A stretch of 64,000 bases of DNA from Embleya hyalina (lineage in GTDB: Bacteria; Actinomycetota; Actinomycetes; Streptomycetales; Streptomycetaceae): positions 186,001 through 250,000 of the forward strand of contig NZ_BIFH01000025.1 in the NCBI RefSeq assembly GCF_003967355.1. The letters run 5' to 3'. The stretch's first letter is position 1; every line of letters starts with the position of its first letter. Positions 1-8,927 of the stretch are shown one piece after another. A program made the position numbers and the translations under genes. The notes beneath the pieces are model-generated. The model saw only the letters and a program-made list of their open reading frames with translations. It searched no databases and was not told the origin of the DNA.

Positions 1-2
1 TC

Positions 3-641
3 ATGGAGCGCATGCAACTGCTCCGATCCTGGGTGAGCGTCGGCATCGTCTTGTGGATGTGCTACCAGTACGGCTTCGACTACGACGAGTTCAAGTCCGA
101 GGCCACCGGCAACCTGACCATCGGCGTGGGCACCGCGCTCCTGATGGTGCCGTTGATCGGCCTCGTCCTGATACTCGTCGCCGACCCCGCCGCCCGGCCC
201 GACGTCAGGCGCGACATGGCGGCGCCACTCGGCCGCGTGGTGGCGTTCGTTGTGATCGGTGCCGTCTCGATCCGGGGCATGTCCTACGCCGATGCCCATG
301 AGACCGTGTTGTCCTTGTTCGTCGTCACGCCGCTCGCGTTGATGGCCACGGTGGTGTTCATCTGCGCCGCGTGGTACTCCACTCGTCACCTGTTCAACGC
401 CGTCGACGGCCACCTCCTGATGCCGTCACTGGTCGGCCCGTGGGTTCCCTGGGCCATCGCATGCGCGAACATCGGCGACTCGGGGGACAACGTTCCCGCG
501 GGTGTCGGCCTGACCGTCTCGTTCGGCGGCGCCGTCCTCGTGACCGTGCTCGCGGTGTGGGAGCACCTGCGCGTGCGCGAGCTGTACGGCATCTCCCTGC
601 GGCACCCCGACCCCGGGTCCGCCGACGCCACCGACGCCTGA
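3..641 (+). CDS. multi-pass membrane protein of unknown function
   Basis: This predicted integral membrane protein has 212 residues from the first visible ATG. About five hydrophobic stretches can be seen, around residues 38-60, 78-95, 102-125, 143-155 and 170-188, with an acidic, Ala-rich C-terminal tail. No catalytic motif is recognised. The window begins two bases before this ATG, so the true start may lie upstream, and a second in-frame ATG follows three codons later. Nothing nearby suggests a role: the next gene is on the other strand. Coding character is good, but the function is unknown. Confidence 0.6.
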   Translation: MERMQLLRSWVSVGIVLWMCYQYGFDYDEFKSEATGNLTIGVGTALLMVPLIGLVLILVADPAARPDVRRDMAAPLGRVVAFVVIGAVSIRGMSYADAHETVLSLFVVTPLALMATVVFICAAWYSTRHLFNAVDGHLLMPSLVGPWVPWAIACANIGDSGDNVPAGVGLTVSFGGAVLVTVLAVWEHLRVRELYGISLRHPDPGSADATDA

Positions 642-940
642 CCGCGCCACGCGGAACGGTTGGCCCCCCGGCTCTTTCGGAGCGCCGGTGTGCACGGAGA
701 CGGTCACGCGGTCGGGCATGAGCGCGTCGTCCCTGCATCCATGGTGCTCCGCGAACACGGATGCGTGCCCCTGGCGGTACGTCAACGGCCCGAGTTCGTG
801 TATCGACCCGTCTTCGGGGCCTGTATTCACGTCGGTGGCGGGACTCCATTGCTCGGCGAGTCCACGGGGGGCGAGATCCGCTCGTCCCACCGTCACGAAC
901 GACAGGGCCCGCGCGGCATCCGCCCCGCGGGCCCGTCGAG
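642..940. other. intergenic stretch without a supported gene
   Basis: This lies between two convergent genes. Short frames on both strands look plausible in composition but have no start signal and no recognisable family. No terminator hairpin was found. It may hold a decayed small gene. Confidence 0.3.
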
Positions 941-1675
941 TCAGCGTGCGAGCCAGTCCCGATAGGCCGTCTTGGCGAGGACGGCGCCGTCCCCGGCGAT
1001 GAGGGCTTTGCCCGAGGCGGCGGCGAACATGCCGGCCGTGTCGTCGGTGACGACGGTGCGCCGGTCGCCGCGGGCGGCGAGGGTGATCCTGCCCAGTTCG
1101 TCGAGCCGGAAGACCTCGGGACCGGCGACGTCGCGGGTGTCCCGTAGCGGGGTGCCCACGCTGACGTCGGCCACGGCCCGGGCAACGTCGGCCGAGGCCA
1201 TGGGCTGGACGAGCGTGGCGGGCAGGCGGACGGTGTGCTCGTCGGAGGTCCAGGACAACACCGAGTCCATGAACTCGAAGAACTGCGTGGCGCGGACGAT
1301 CGAGTACGGCACGGGGCCGGCCTTGAGGATGTTCTCCTGCAGCACCTTGGCACGGTAGTAGACCAGATCCGGCACCAGGTCGGCGCCCACGATCGAGAGG
1401 ATGACCGCGTGCCCGACGCCCGCCGCCTCGGCGGCGGCCAGCAGGGTGTCCATGGTCTGCCGGAAGAACGCTGGTGAGGCCTCGTCGAAGGTCGGCGAGT
1501 TCGTCAGGTTGACGACGACGTCGGCACCGTCCAGCGCCTCCGCCAGGCCCTGCCCATTGAGCAGGTCCAGGCCGGAGGACGGGGAATGCGGCACCGCGTG
1601 GTGCCCGTTCGCGTTGAGGATCTCGACGACCTGCGATCCGATGAGACCGGTCCCACCGATGACAGCGATGTTCAT
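941..1675 (-). CDS. NAD(P)-binding NmrA-like/atypical SDR protein
   Basis: This 244-residue Rossmann-fold protein of the atypical short-chain dehydrogenase/NmrA group begins MNIAVIGGTGLIG, so the GGxGxxG dinucleotide motif sits at the extreme N-terminus. Such proteins act as reductases or redox sensors, often on quinone-like substrates; the substrate here is unknown. The ATG at 1675 is chosen because the Rossmann strand starts there and an AAGGGCGAAGAA sequence precedes it. An upstream in-frame start would add ten unconserved residues. The classical SDR YxxxK pair is not evident, as expected for NmrA-type proteins. It appears monocistronic. Confidence 0.85.
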   Translation of the reverse strand: MNIAVIGGTGLIGSQVVEILNANGHHAVPHSPSSGLDLLNGQGLAEALDGADVVVNLTNSPTFDEASPAFFRQTMDTLLAAAEAAGVGHAVILSIVGADLVPDLVYYRAKVLQENILKAGPVPYSIVRATQFFEFMDSVLSWTSDEHTVRLPATLVQPMASADVARAVADVSVGTPLRDTRDVAGPEVFRLDELGRITLAARGDRRTVVTDDTAGMFAAASGKALIAGDGAVLAKTAYRDWLAR

Positions 1676-1778
1676 TTCTTCGCCCTTTCTTGCCGGATTC
1701 CACAAGGAACACGTTCACGAACCAAGACCGACCGGCCCTGCGGGTTGTGACACACAGAATTTCCCGCAGGAACAGCCT

Positions 1779-2270
1779 CTAGACTCCGACGCACGTGACG
1801 GCCTCGTCGAGCGGTGCCCAGCCGGTACGAGGACGGCTCACCGCGACATCCTCGAATCCGATCGACATTCCGCGGAAGAGAACGAGTTCGTCCGGGGGCG
1901 AAAGGATCTCGCCGCCCCATGCCACGATCGATGTAGCGGAACAGGGCGGCGGGCGCGCCGAGTGCACCGTAGCGCTGCTCGCCGAAAGCGGATCGGCGCT
2001 CGCGGTACGGGGATCTCAGCGTGGGCGGGTACATCTCATACTCCGGCTCGTCCCAGAGCTCGCCCGCGGCAAGGCGCTCGCCCGCGCGCTTCTTGAGCTC
2101 CGCCGGCGGGGCGCCGGTCACCACGTAGGCATGCCACGGCTGGATGTTCGACCCGGACGGCGCGCCCAGGCCGCCGCCGACAGCACCCGCTTCAGCACCT
2201 CCCTCGGGACGGGCCGGTCGGTGAATCCGCGAACCGCCTGGCGGCTCGGGGCCGCTTCGTAGACGTCCAC
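1779..2270 (-). pseudogene. broken nitroreductase-family gene
   Basis: Three successive reading frames on the minus strand spell parts of one nitroreductase. The first carries SRQAVRGFTDRPVPREVL (FMN-binding N-terminus), the second SGSNIQPWHAYVVTGAPPAE followed by YRERRSAFGEQRYGALG and then APAALFRYIDRGMG, and the third SPPDELVLFRGMSIGFED near the C-terminus. Between YGALG and APAALF, and again after RGMG, residues expected in intact family members are missing, so internal deletions occurred as well as frameshifts. A GTG at 2270 behind AGGAG may be the ancestral start. It cannot make a functional flavoenzyme. The intact gene would be an FMN-dependent NAD(P)H nitroreductase of about 220 residues. 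Confidence 0.8.
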
Positions 2271-2607
2271 GATCTCCTGCCTTCCGAACCGATCGAGACG
2301 CGGCGGGTGGCAGAGGCACGGGAACGCCACGTGAGGCGCGAGCAGTCGCTCGCCGCCGTCTCCGTCAGGAGACGAACCCGCTGTAGGGCGCCGTCGACGA
2401 GCGGAGCGGATCGTCCCGGGGCCCTCTTTTTCGACTCGACGAACGCCTTCGAGACGAAATCCGGCACTTCCCGGCGGCCGTCGACGGCGCCCCATCCCGA
2501 TGAAACCGGCCGCTCCCCTCGGGCCACGGGCATCGTCAGGGAAGGTGATTCGTCACGCCGCCGTCGCCGACTTCGCCGATCGCTCCCGGGTGCAGGGTGC
2601 CGATGCC

Positions 2608-2707
2608 GCGGCCCGTACCGCGCCTGAACGTCCCGCCACGGGGCACCCGTCCGCAGCCGCCACAACACCCCGTCGATCACCTGCCGATGTTCGGCCGCTT
2701 GGAGCAT
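2608..2707 (-). mobile_element. IS5-family transposase N-terminal remnant
   Basis: About 28 codons read [20 protein letters not shown], matching the conserved N-terminal segment of IS5-type (DUF4096) transposases. The frame loses similarity on both sides and no DDE catalytic part remains. No inverted terminal repeats or target duplications were found. It lies just upstream of the broken nitroreductase, so insertion and imperfect loss of an element may have helped to damage that gene. Confidence 0.6.
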
Positions 2708-2749
2708 CCCCGCCGAGCGCCGCTCGCCTCAGCATCCGATTCTTCCCGT

Positions 2750-4117
2750 ATGAGACGTTATCTTTCATTCGCGAGCGCGGTGCTGGTCGCCGGGCTGTCC
2801 ACGTCGGCCGCGTTCCCGGCCGCCGCCCCGGCAAGCACGGCCCCCGCTGCGCGGCAGGCCTCGCAGACCTTCACCTTCACCGGGGCGCCTCAACAGGTCA
2901 CGGTCCCCGACAACGTGTGCACGGTGACCGTGGACGCGTTCGGGGCCGCCGGCGGCGACGGCCAATACGGCGTGGCGGGCGGCCGGGGGGCGGAGGTATC
3001 GGCGACGTTCGGCGTGACGCCGGGAGAAGTCCTCACGGTGAACGTGGGCGGCGCCGGGCACTCCGGGGACGACAGCGACCCGGCGCGCGCCCAGGGCGGC
3101 TACAACGGGGGTGGCCGGGGCGGCGCCTACATCGCGAACGGCCAGATTTCCGGTATCGCCGCAGGCGGCGGCGGGGGCCGGACCACGGTCGGCACCGGTA
3201 CGACACCCCTGGTCGTGGCGGGTGGCGGAGGAGGCGGCGGCGCGTCGTTCTTCGCCACCGCCATCGGCGGCGGGAACGCCGGCCAGGCGGGCGAGCCGGG
3301 CCAGGGGCTCCCGGGGGACGACGAGGGCAGGCCCGGCCGGCCCGGCGGCGAGGGCGGGCAGGGCGGCGTCAACGCCCCCCACACCGCCCCCAACGGCGAG
3401 AACGGCAGCCCGGCCGTCGGACCGGTCGGAGGCGCGGGCGGGAACAGCATCCTCGACCCGCACGGCGGCGCGGGCGGCGGCGGAGGTGCGGGAGCCACCG
3501 GGGGCGGCGGCGGGGCCGCGTCCCCCACCGCCTCCAACAGCGGCGCGGGCGGCGGCGGAGGCTCCAGCAGCGGCCCCGCGAGCGCCGTGTTCACCACCGG
3601 AGCCCGTCAGGGCAACGGCGAGGCCACCCTCACCTGGATGCCCTGCGTCGTCGTCACCGGCGACGTGACGGTCCTCAAGCGGGACGCCCACACCCGAGCC
3701 CCGCTCGCGGGTGCCACCTTCCAACTCTGGGAGGAGACCAACGACATCCCCGGACTCCAGACCACCGGCACCAACCCCGACACCGCCATCGGCGAGCCCT
3801 GCGTCACCGGCACCGACGGCACCTGCACCCGCAACGTCCCCGTCGGCACCTACTACTGGGAAGAGACCCGCGCCCCGGCCGGCTACCTCCTCCCCGACGA
3901 CCGCGTCTTCGGCCCGCTCGTCCTGACCGCCGCCAACGCCGCCACCGGCGTCGGCGTCACCGCCGACGACACCGCGAAACCGACCGAGCCGAAACCGCCC
4001 TGCCACGATCACCCCGACGACACCACGAAGCCGACCGAGCCGAAACCGCCGTGCCACGATCACCGCGACGACCACGGCACACCCGAACCTTCCACCCACG
4101 GCGGCTGCAACTGCTGA
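2750..4117 (+). CDS. secreted glycine-rich protein with SpaA/Cna_B-like domain
   Basis: The 455-residue product starts with a signal peptide ([20 protein letters not shown], then AxA). Residues about 36-105 form a domain typical of Gly-rich secreted proteins ([20 protein letters not shown]). A very glycine-rich region follows to about residue 285. From about 300 to 405 comes a SpaA/Cna_B-type beta-sandwich ([20 protein letters not shown], later [20 protein letters not shown]) that could form an intramolecular isopeptide bond. The tail carries two Cys/His-rich repeats and ends GGCNC. No LPXTG signal or C-terminal membrane anchor is seen, so release or cell-wall retention through the tail is possible. 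The ATG at 2750 is chosen because the signal peptide begins there; its Shine-Dalgarno is weak. Role unknown, perhaps adhesive or structural. Confidence 0.8.
   Translation: MRRYLSFASAVLVAGLSTSAAFPAAAPASTAPAARQASQTFTFTGAPQQVTVPDNVCTVTVDAFGAAGGDGQYGVAGGRGAEVSATFGVTPGEVLTVNVGGAGHSGDDSDPARAQGGYNGGGRGGAYIANGQISGIAAGGGGGRTTVGTGTTPLVVAGGGGGGGASFFATAIGGGNAGQAGEPGQGLPGDDEGRPGRPGGEGGQGGVNAPHTAPNGENGSPAVGPVGGAGGNSILDPHGGAGGGGGAGATGGGGGAASPTASNSGAGGGGGSSSGPASAVFTTGARQGNGEATLTWMPCVVVTGDVTVLKRDAHTRAPLAGATFQLWEETNDIPGLQTTGTNPDTAIGEPCVTGTDGTCTRNVPVGTYYWEETRAPAGYLLPDDRVFGPLVLTAANAATGVGVTADDTAKPTEPKPPCHDHPDDTTKPTEPKPPCHDHRDDHGTPEPSTHGGCNC
3968..4069 (+). repeat. two 51-bp tandem units encoding a Cys/His-rich repeat
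   Basis: Two adjacent 51-bp units (3968-4018 and 4019-4069) encode 17 residues each, with the shared core [12 protein letters not shown] followed by Asp residues. The units differ at only a few bases, mostly silent. The repeat forms the proline-rich stalk and CHDH part of the secreted protein tail. Copy number may vary between strains. Confidence 0.85.
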
Positions 4118-4364
4118 CCGCGACCCACACATCCACTCGCGGAGCGCGAGGCAACGCCAAGGCACCGCCCGCCCTCACGCTCCGCGAACCCAACACACCA
4201 TCGCAACCTCGTCCACGGCCGTCGGCCCGACTCACACGTCCTTGCGCCGCTCCCACACGATCGGGGCGTATCGTCCCGGTTCGTGGCACGGGCCCAACGC
4301 GTGTCCCAGCCCGTGAGCCGCGACGGCACCGACCCGGGTGTCGGGGCCTGCTCGGTCACACCTG

Positions 4365-5030
4365 CGGACGCGGCGGCGAGGACGCCGGGTCGGCGCCGGG
4401 CGCGGTTGTGCTCGACACCCGCTACGCGCGGCGCCGGGGCCTGGCGGTCGGCGACCCGCTCGTGGTCGGGGCCGTGGGTGGTGCGACCCGCATGTTGCGG
4501 GTCGGCGGCCTGCGCACGGATCGGCCAGCGGGCACGGGCGGCGAGGTGAACCCGCTGGATCCACCCGGCCGCGGCGCCCGGGACGGATGGGATCGCGCTG
4601 CGCACGGCGGTGAAGGCGGCGACCTCGGCCGAGCCGAACGTGGCGGTGCGAACCCGGGCCGACTACCGGCGGAGCCGCAAGGGCGTGCTGGGCACGATGG
4701 TGGCCCTGGCGTACGGACTGCTGTCCCTGACCATCGTGATCGCGGTCCTGGGCGTGGTGAACACGCTCGCGCCGTCCGAGGTCGAACGCACCCGCGAGAT
4801 CTGGATGTTGCGCGCACTGGGCCCCGGCCCTCGGCCTCGGCTGGGGCTTCGGCGCGGCACGGTGGTTGGCCCACGACGGCAGCGTGACGGTGCTCGCCGT
4901 GTCGTGGCCGACGATCGCCGCAGTGGTCGTCGGCGCGACCCTCGCGGGCCTGACCGCAGCGACGATCCCGGCCCGGCGCGCGGCCCGCCCGGGCATCACG
5001 GCCGCGATCCGGGTGGACGCGTGCGCAGCG
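4365..5030 (+). pseudogene. FtsX-type ABC transporter permease remnant
   Basis: Pieces of the C-terminal half of a MacB/FtsX-like permease occur in three frames. An extracytoplasmic part reads LDTRYARRRGLAVGDPLVVG. Next comes YRRSRKGVLGTMVALAYGLL running into a membrane helix ending VVNTLAPSEVERTREIWMLR. A last helix, IAAVVVGATLAGLTAATIPA, is followed by ARRAARPGITAAI. The N-terminal half and much of the helical domain are missing. It cannot be functional. The parent gene would be an export or efflux permease with a separate ATPase, which is not present nearby. Confidence 0.75.
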
Positions 5031-5076
5031 CGGCCTCGGGCCGGACGCGGTAGTCGGAGCAACCCGCCGGGCGCCC

Positions 5077-5508
5077 CGACCCGGGTGCACGGCGACGCCG
5101 GGCAACTCGCCCGGATCCCGCGCAACCCCGCCGACAACGCCGCGACCCACGACCTCGTCCGCCGTACGCCCGACGGTCGCGCCGTCGGCCGACGGACACA
5201 CGGCCGTGCTCCGGGTGGCCGACGACGGCCCCGGGCCCCTCGCCCAACGCGACCACATCTTCGAGCGGTTCGTCCGCCTCGACCCCAGCCGCGACCGCGA
5301 CTCCGGCGGCGTGGGACCGGGTCTCGCCATCGTGCGCCGACTCGTGGCCGCCCACCACGGGAGTGTGATCGTGGACGAAGCATCGGGCGGAGGAGCCCTG
5401 TTCCGAGTCGTCCTGCCCACAGGTCCGAACCGGCCCCAGGACCGGCACACGAGAGCACCGGCGACTGAACCCGAACAGTTGCCGCAGGTGACAACCGGTG
5501 GGCGGTGA
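5077..5508 (+). pseudogene. sensor histidine kinase C-terminal remnant
   Basis: The ATP-binding domain of a two-component histidine kinase is left in two frames. The N-box region reads GDAGQLARIPRNPADNAA. After a frameshift come VADDGPGPLAQRDHIFERFV (G1 and F boxes) and GVGPGLAIVRRLVAAHHGS (G2 box), then SGGGALFRVVLP. In the family the N box is usually RNLxDNA and the G2 box GxGLGL, so two leucines have become prolines. Sensor, HAMP and phosphoacceptor domains are absent. It follows the permease remnant directly, suggesting a former permease/two-component cluster collapsed by deletion. Confidence 0.8.
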
Positions 5509-5631
5509 CCTGCTCGTCGAAATGGCGGTGAAGATCCGCACGGAGCCGCCATGGGTGTCTTCGCGGTGGACCGAGGCCGAATCCGGCGAACCCGACGTCT
5601 CGCGGCGTCATCCACTCCAGGTTTGGCTGCC

Positions 5632-6132
5632 ATGCGTTGGGTGGCGGTGACAGGCACGGTCGTCGCCACGTGTGCGATGACCCTGACGGCTTGCGACTCG
5701 TCGGAGTCGTCGCCGAACCGGCGATCGTCGGTCCCGAGTGGTTCGGCGGCGCCGTCCTCCGCCGCAGGGCGTGCGCTCGTCGCGGCCGACGGCTCCGACG
5801 TGCAGGCATGCCGTGACGGCAACTGCCGGATAGTGGTGGCCGGGCCGGTCACCATCGTGCTGGACGGAACGTATCCGGCCGAGGTCTCGATCACCCCGCA
5901 AGGCGACAGGGCCGAGTACCACGCCGCGTCGGGAGCCGGTACTTCGGTCGGCGGCAGCATCGGCGTCGGCTGCTCCGCCGTCCCGAGCGCCGCGGCGAGT
6001 GGTTCGGGCGGCAGCTCGCGCAGTATCGCCTGGTGCGGCACGGCCCCGCCGCCTGCGGCGACCCAAGGCGTCGTGCTGCGCGTACCGGACGCCCGTGACG
6101 GAGCCGTTGTCGTCGACATCGGCACAACCTGA
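5632..6132 (+). CDS. small secreted lipoprotein
   Basis: The 166-residue product begins MRWVAVTGTVVATCAMTLTA followed by Cys, a lipoprotein signal with LTAC lipobox; the cysteine is at residue 21. A Ser/Ala-rich linker follows and then a domain of about 110 residues with further cysteines (VQACRDGNCRIVV, VGCSAVP, AWCGTAPP) and many beta-strand-like segments. No known family was recognised. The start at 5632 is preferred over an upstream ATG because it opens the signal peptide. Downstream lie 480 bp without a gene and then another lipoprotein gene on the same strand. Confidence 0.65.
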   Translation: MRWVAVTGTVVATCAMTLTACDSSESSPNRRSSVPSGSAAPSSAAGRALVAADGSDVQACRDGNCRIVVAGPVTIVLDGTYPAEVSITPQGDRAEYHAASGAGTSVGGSIGVGCSAVPSAAASGSGGSSRSIAWCGTAPPPAATQGVVLRVPDARDGAVVVDIGTT

Positions 6133-6615
6133 ACACGACTCAGGGGTGGCGGCGAGCAGTTCCTCGGTGGAGACGGTGACCGCGTCCACGACCAAGAACA
6201 AGCGGGCGAATCCGCCGGCCGTCGGATCGCGGCGTCGGACGCACGGGACCTGCGCCGGACCCGAGCCGGGTCGGTCGGGGGGCAGATCGGGGTTACGCAC
6301 GATGAGCCCTGTACATGGGGTGCGCATCCGCTCCCGACAGGCTCGGACACCCGGGCCCGGCCCGTCGTTTCTCGGGACGACGGGGAGGCGACGAGCAATC
6401 GGTCCGGGCGGTCCGGCGGGCGCTGTAGACGGTGGTCGCCCGGCGGCATCCGTCCCACGACAACCCGCTCCTGCGGCCCTCTTCGCTGGGACGGGACCGT
6501 CAACGGCGTGCGAACACGACCGATCCTCGATGATTCCGCATTTTCGAGCGCCGCCCGGCGTGCTGCCGTACGGTTTTCGTGTCGCATCGTGCAGCCGCGT
6601 CCTGTCGGGGGATCC
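6133..6615. other. intergenic region, no gene seen
   Basis: This lies between two lipoprotein genes on the plus strand. All six frames read as low-complexity GC-rich sequence without a start signal or recognisable motif. It presumably contains the promoter of the WD40-like lipoprotein gene. Confidence 0.3.
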
Positions 6616-7785
6616 GTGCGCCGTCTCCGTGTGTCTTTCGTCGCGGCCGGGCTTGCCGTGATCGTCTGCGGTTGTTCGGGCGGCGGGGGTGGTTCCGCCG
6701 CTCGTACGCCGAGCGATCGGGCGCCCGCGTCGGCTGATCAAGCCCCCGGGGGTACCGGCACGGACGGTCGGGATCCGGGCCTCGCATCCACTCCCGCCCT
6801 GCCGAGTATCGGTCGGCTCGTTCGCACCTTCACCGACGAGTCGGGCGCGCGGCTGGACGGGCCGCTGGCTTTCAGCCCGGACGGCGGGCACCTGGCCGGC
6901 CCCGGTCAGAGCGCCGACGCCTTCGTCTGGGACAACGCGTCCGGCGCCGCGACGAAACTGACGGACCCGATCTTCCCCGGACGTCCCGTCTCTTCGCTGT
7001 CCTACACGCGCGACGGCAGGGAGTTGGTGACGACGGGATATCAGGACCGCGCCTGGGATCCGGCCACCGGCGCGCTGATAGCGAACGGATTCCCTTCACT
7101 GACGGCTGCCCAGAACGTCGGGGGGAACCCCGACCGGGGCCTCGGGTTCGGCCGCGACGGCACGACGTTCTACGTGTATACGGGGGTGTCCGCGCCTACC
7201 GTGGCCGTGGGCACGTACACGCTGTCCGGCACCGCGCTGGCCCCGGGCGCATCGCATCACCTGGCGTCGGCGCTCGATACGGCGGCCTACCCGCCCGTGG
7301 TCAGCCCGGACGGCCTCTCGGTCATCGGCGCAGCCGCCACGGCTCCCGCGCACGCCCCTTGGCTGATCGACCTCGCCTCGGGCACCGCCACCCCGGTCGC
7401 ACTCCGACCCACGGACGCGAGTCCGGGCGCCGATACGACGGCGGTCGGATACAGCCCGGACGGCAAACTCCTCGCCGTGGCCCGGTTGCAGTCCGACGGG
7501 GAGGCGGTGACCCTGTACGACACGACGACCTGGACGAGGACCGTATCCTTCCGCGGAAACGCGTTCGCTTTCAGCCCCGACGGCAAAACGCTCGCCGTCG
7601 GAAGCAACGACACGGGCCCCGGGGTGCAGTTGTACACCGTCGCCGACGGCAAGGGCATCGGAACCCTCTCGACGACGAGCGAACTCGCCCATTCCCCGGG
7701 AGCCTTGGCCTTCGGCCCGGACGGCGGTGAACTGGCCGCGGCGGAAGGCACGGCGGGGATCGAACTGTGGAACGTGCGCCCTTAG
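6616..7785 (+). CDS. WD40/beta-propeller lipoprotein
   Basis: The predicted 389-residue lipoprotein starts at a GTG behind GGGG and reads MRRLRVSFVAAGLAVIVCGC, giving a VCGC lipobox with the lipidated cysteine at residue 20. A low-complexity Gly/Ser/Ala linker precedes about six WD40-like blades, each with FSPDG or a variant (LAFSPDGGHLAG, GYSPDGKLLAVA, FAFSPDGKTLAVG, LAFGPDGGELAAA). Such propellers usually mediate protein contacts outside the membrane; no enzymatic motif is seen. Its TAG stop overlaps the TAA stop of the convergent hydrolase gene, so the two transcripts run into each other. Confidence 0.8.
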   Translation: MRRLRVSFVAAGLAVIVCGCSGGGGGSAARTPSDRAPASADQAPGGTGTDGRDPGLASTPALPSIGRLVRTFTDESGARLDGPLAFSPDGGHLAGPGQSADAFVWDNASGAATKLTDPIFPGRPVSSLSYTRDGRELVTTGYQDRAWDPATGALIANGFPSLTAAQNVGGNPDRGLGFGRDGTTFYVYTGVSAPTVAVGTYTLSGTALAPGASHHLASALDTAAYPPVVSPDGLSVIGAAATAPAHAPWLIDLASGTATPVALRPTDASPGADTTAVGYSPDGKLLAVARLQSDGEAVTLYDTTTWTRTVSFRGNAFAFSPDGKTLAVGSNDTGPGVQLYTVADGKGIGTLSTTSELAHSPGALAFGPDGGELAAAEGTAGIELWNVRP

Positions 7786-8669
7786 TGTGGACCTGCGCAC
7801 ACTGGTCGGCCCCAGAACTTTCGCAGGGCGGCGTTGACGACGGCGGGCTCCTGGGTGTGCGGGTAGTACCCGGGTACCCGCAGGAGGTCGCCTCCGAGGG
7901 AGTCCGTGAGGGACTCGGCCACGGCCACGAGGGGTAGCCCCACATGCTCGCGGTACGCGGCCGGTGCGTGCTCCCAGGTTCCGCAGATCACCAGAACCGG
8001 TGGAGCAGCGTCCCGGATCGCCTCCAGCGGGATCTCCGCCTCCCAGACGGGCCGCTCCCCCATCGAGGTGGCGACGGCACGGAGTCGGCGCGAGGTGGGC
8101 TCGGGCATGGCCATCCCCAACCCCTCGGTGGACGCGCGCAGATACTGCTCCGGCGTGACACCGTCCGGGATGCCCGGGGCACCGTCGCGCACCCGGTCGA
8201 GCAGGTCGGCGACGATGGGATGGTGGGCCGCGGCCGTGAAGGCGGAGGGCTGGACGAGGGCGAGGGAGCGGACGAGGTCGGGTCGGCGCGCGGCGGCGAT
8301 GAGCGCGGCGACGGCACCGTTCCCGTGGCCCACGAGGTGTGCGCCGCCGAGCCCTGCGGCGAAGGTCTCGTCGCCGAGAATCTCCACGACGTCCTCGGCG
8401 TCCACGTCGAAGTCGCTGCGCGCGGTGTCCGGGCTGTCCCCGTAACCCCGGCGATCCATCAGGAGCAGCCGGCGGCTGTCCGCCAGGGGGCGTTGCGCGG
8501 CAAACCCGTAGGTGGGGTCGCTGCCCCAGGTGAAGATGTTGTGGACGAAGAGGGCGGGAGCGGCAGCGGTTTTCGGGAGCACCGGGACCACCGGGACCGC
8601 CGGAGCCGTCGGGCCCCGGTTTCCTCCGCCCCGATCGCGGTCGTCCCACACGGTCACGTGCACGGTCAT
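7782..8669 (-). CDS. alpha/beta-hydrolase-fold protein lacking the catalytic serine
   Basis: The 295-residue protein has the alpha/beta-hydrolase layout: an oxyanion segment (ALFVHNIFTWG), the strand 4/5 region LLMDRRGYGDSPD, a nucleophile elbow and a C-terminal region LRVPGYYPHTQEP. The elbow reads HLVGHGNGAVAAL where active members have G-H-S-x-G, so the nucleophile position is glycine (GGG codon). It is therefore probably not a hydrolase in the usual sense; ligand binding or a non-hydrolytic role is possible, or it may be decaying. The ATG at 8669 follows GGAAGGTG. The gene ends over the stop of the convergent lipoprotein gene. Confidence 0.8.
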   Translation of the reverse strand: MTVHVTVWDDRDRGGGNRGPTAPAVPVVPVLPKTAAAPALFVHNIFTWGSDPTYGFAAQRPLADSRRLLLMDRRGYGDSPDTARSDFDVDAEDVVEILGDETFAAGLGGAHLVGHGNGAVAALIAAARRPDLVRSLALVQPSAFTAAAHHPIVADLLDRVRDGAPGIPDGVTPEQYLRASTEGLGMAMPEPTSRRLRAVATSMGERPVWEAEIPLEAIRDAAPPVLVICGTWEHAPAAYREHVGLPLVAVAESLTDSLGGDLLRVPGYYPHTQEPAVVNAALRKFWGRPVCAGPH

Positions 8670-8927
8670 GGGTTCACCTTCCCGGAGTCGAGGAACGTCG
8701 ACTCCCGTGAGTCCGGCAGGTAGGTCGTGTGATCGGGGGCATCGAGCAGGCCGAACCATCCGTCGTGCCCGAAGGCGTCTCGCCCTGATCACGGCTCGCG
8801 GGTCGCCCCCACACGCGTCGGGGCCGGAGCAGCCGAATCGCCGCCCCCTGTCGGGCCGTTGCCTCCGGCGCCGGATCGTTCGTGCCCCGTCGGGTGGCGG
8901 GCGAAGCCCCGGGGGATCGCCCCGCGT

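Noticed and set aside
3100-3600. Gly-rich region considered as a mycobacterial PE_PGRS protein
   Set aside because: There is no PE domain; a classical signal peptide and a SpaA-like domain are present instead.
3968-4069. Tandem repeats considered as a CRISPR array
   Set aside because: There are only two contiguous 51-bp units, in frame within a coding sequence, without spacers. No CRISPR-like repeats or cas genes were seen anywhere in the window.
2500-4887. A 795-codon Arg/Pro/Gly-rich frame across the secreted protein and the permease remnant
   Set aside because: It overlaps a gene with a signal peptide and recognisable domains in another frame. Only its last part coincides with permease remnant sequence.
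8279-8723. Histidine-poor plus-strand frames opposite the alpha/beta-hydrolase gene
   Set aside because: They are shadows of the minus-strand gene, which has a ribosome binding site and a hydrolase fold.
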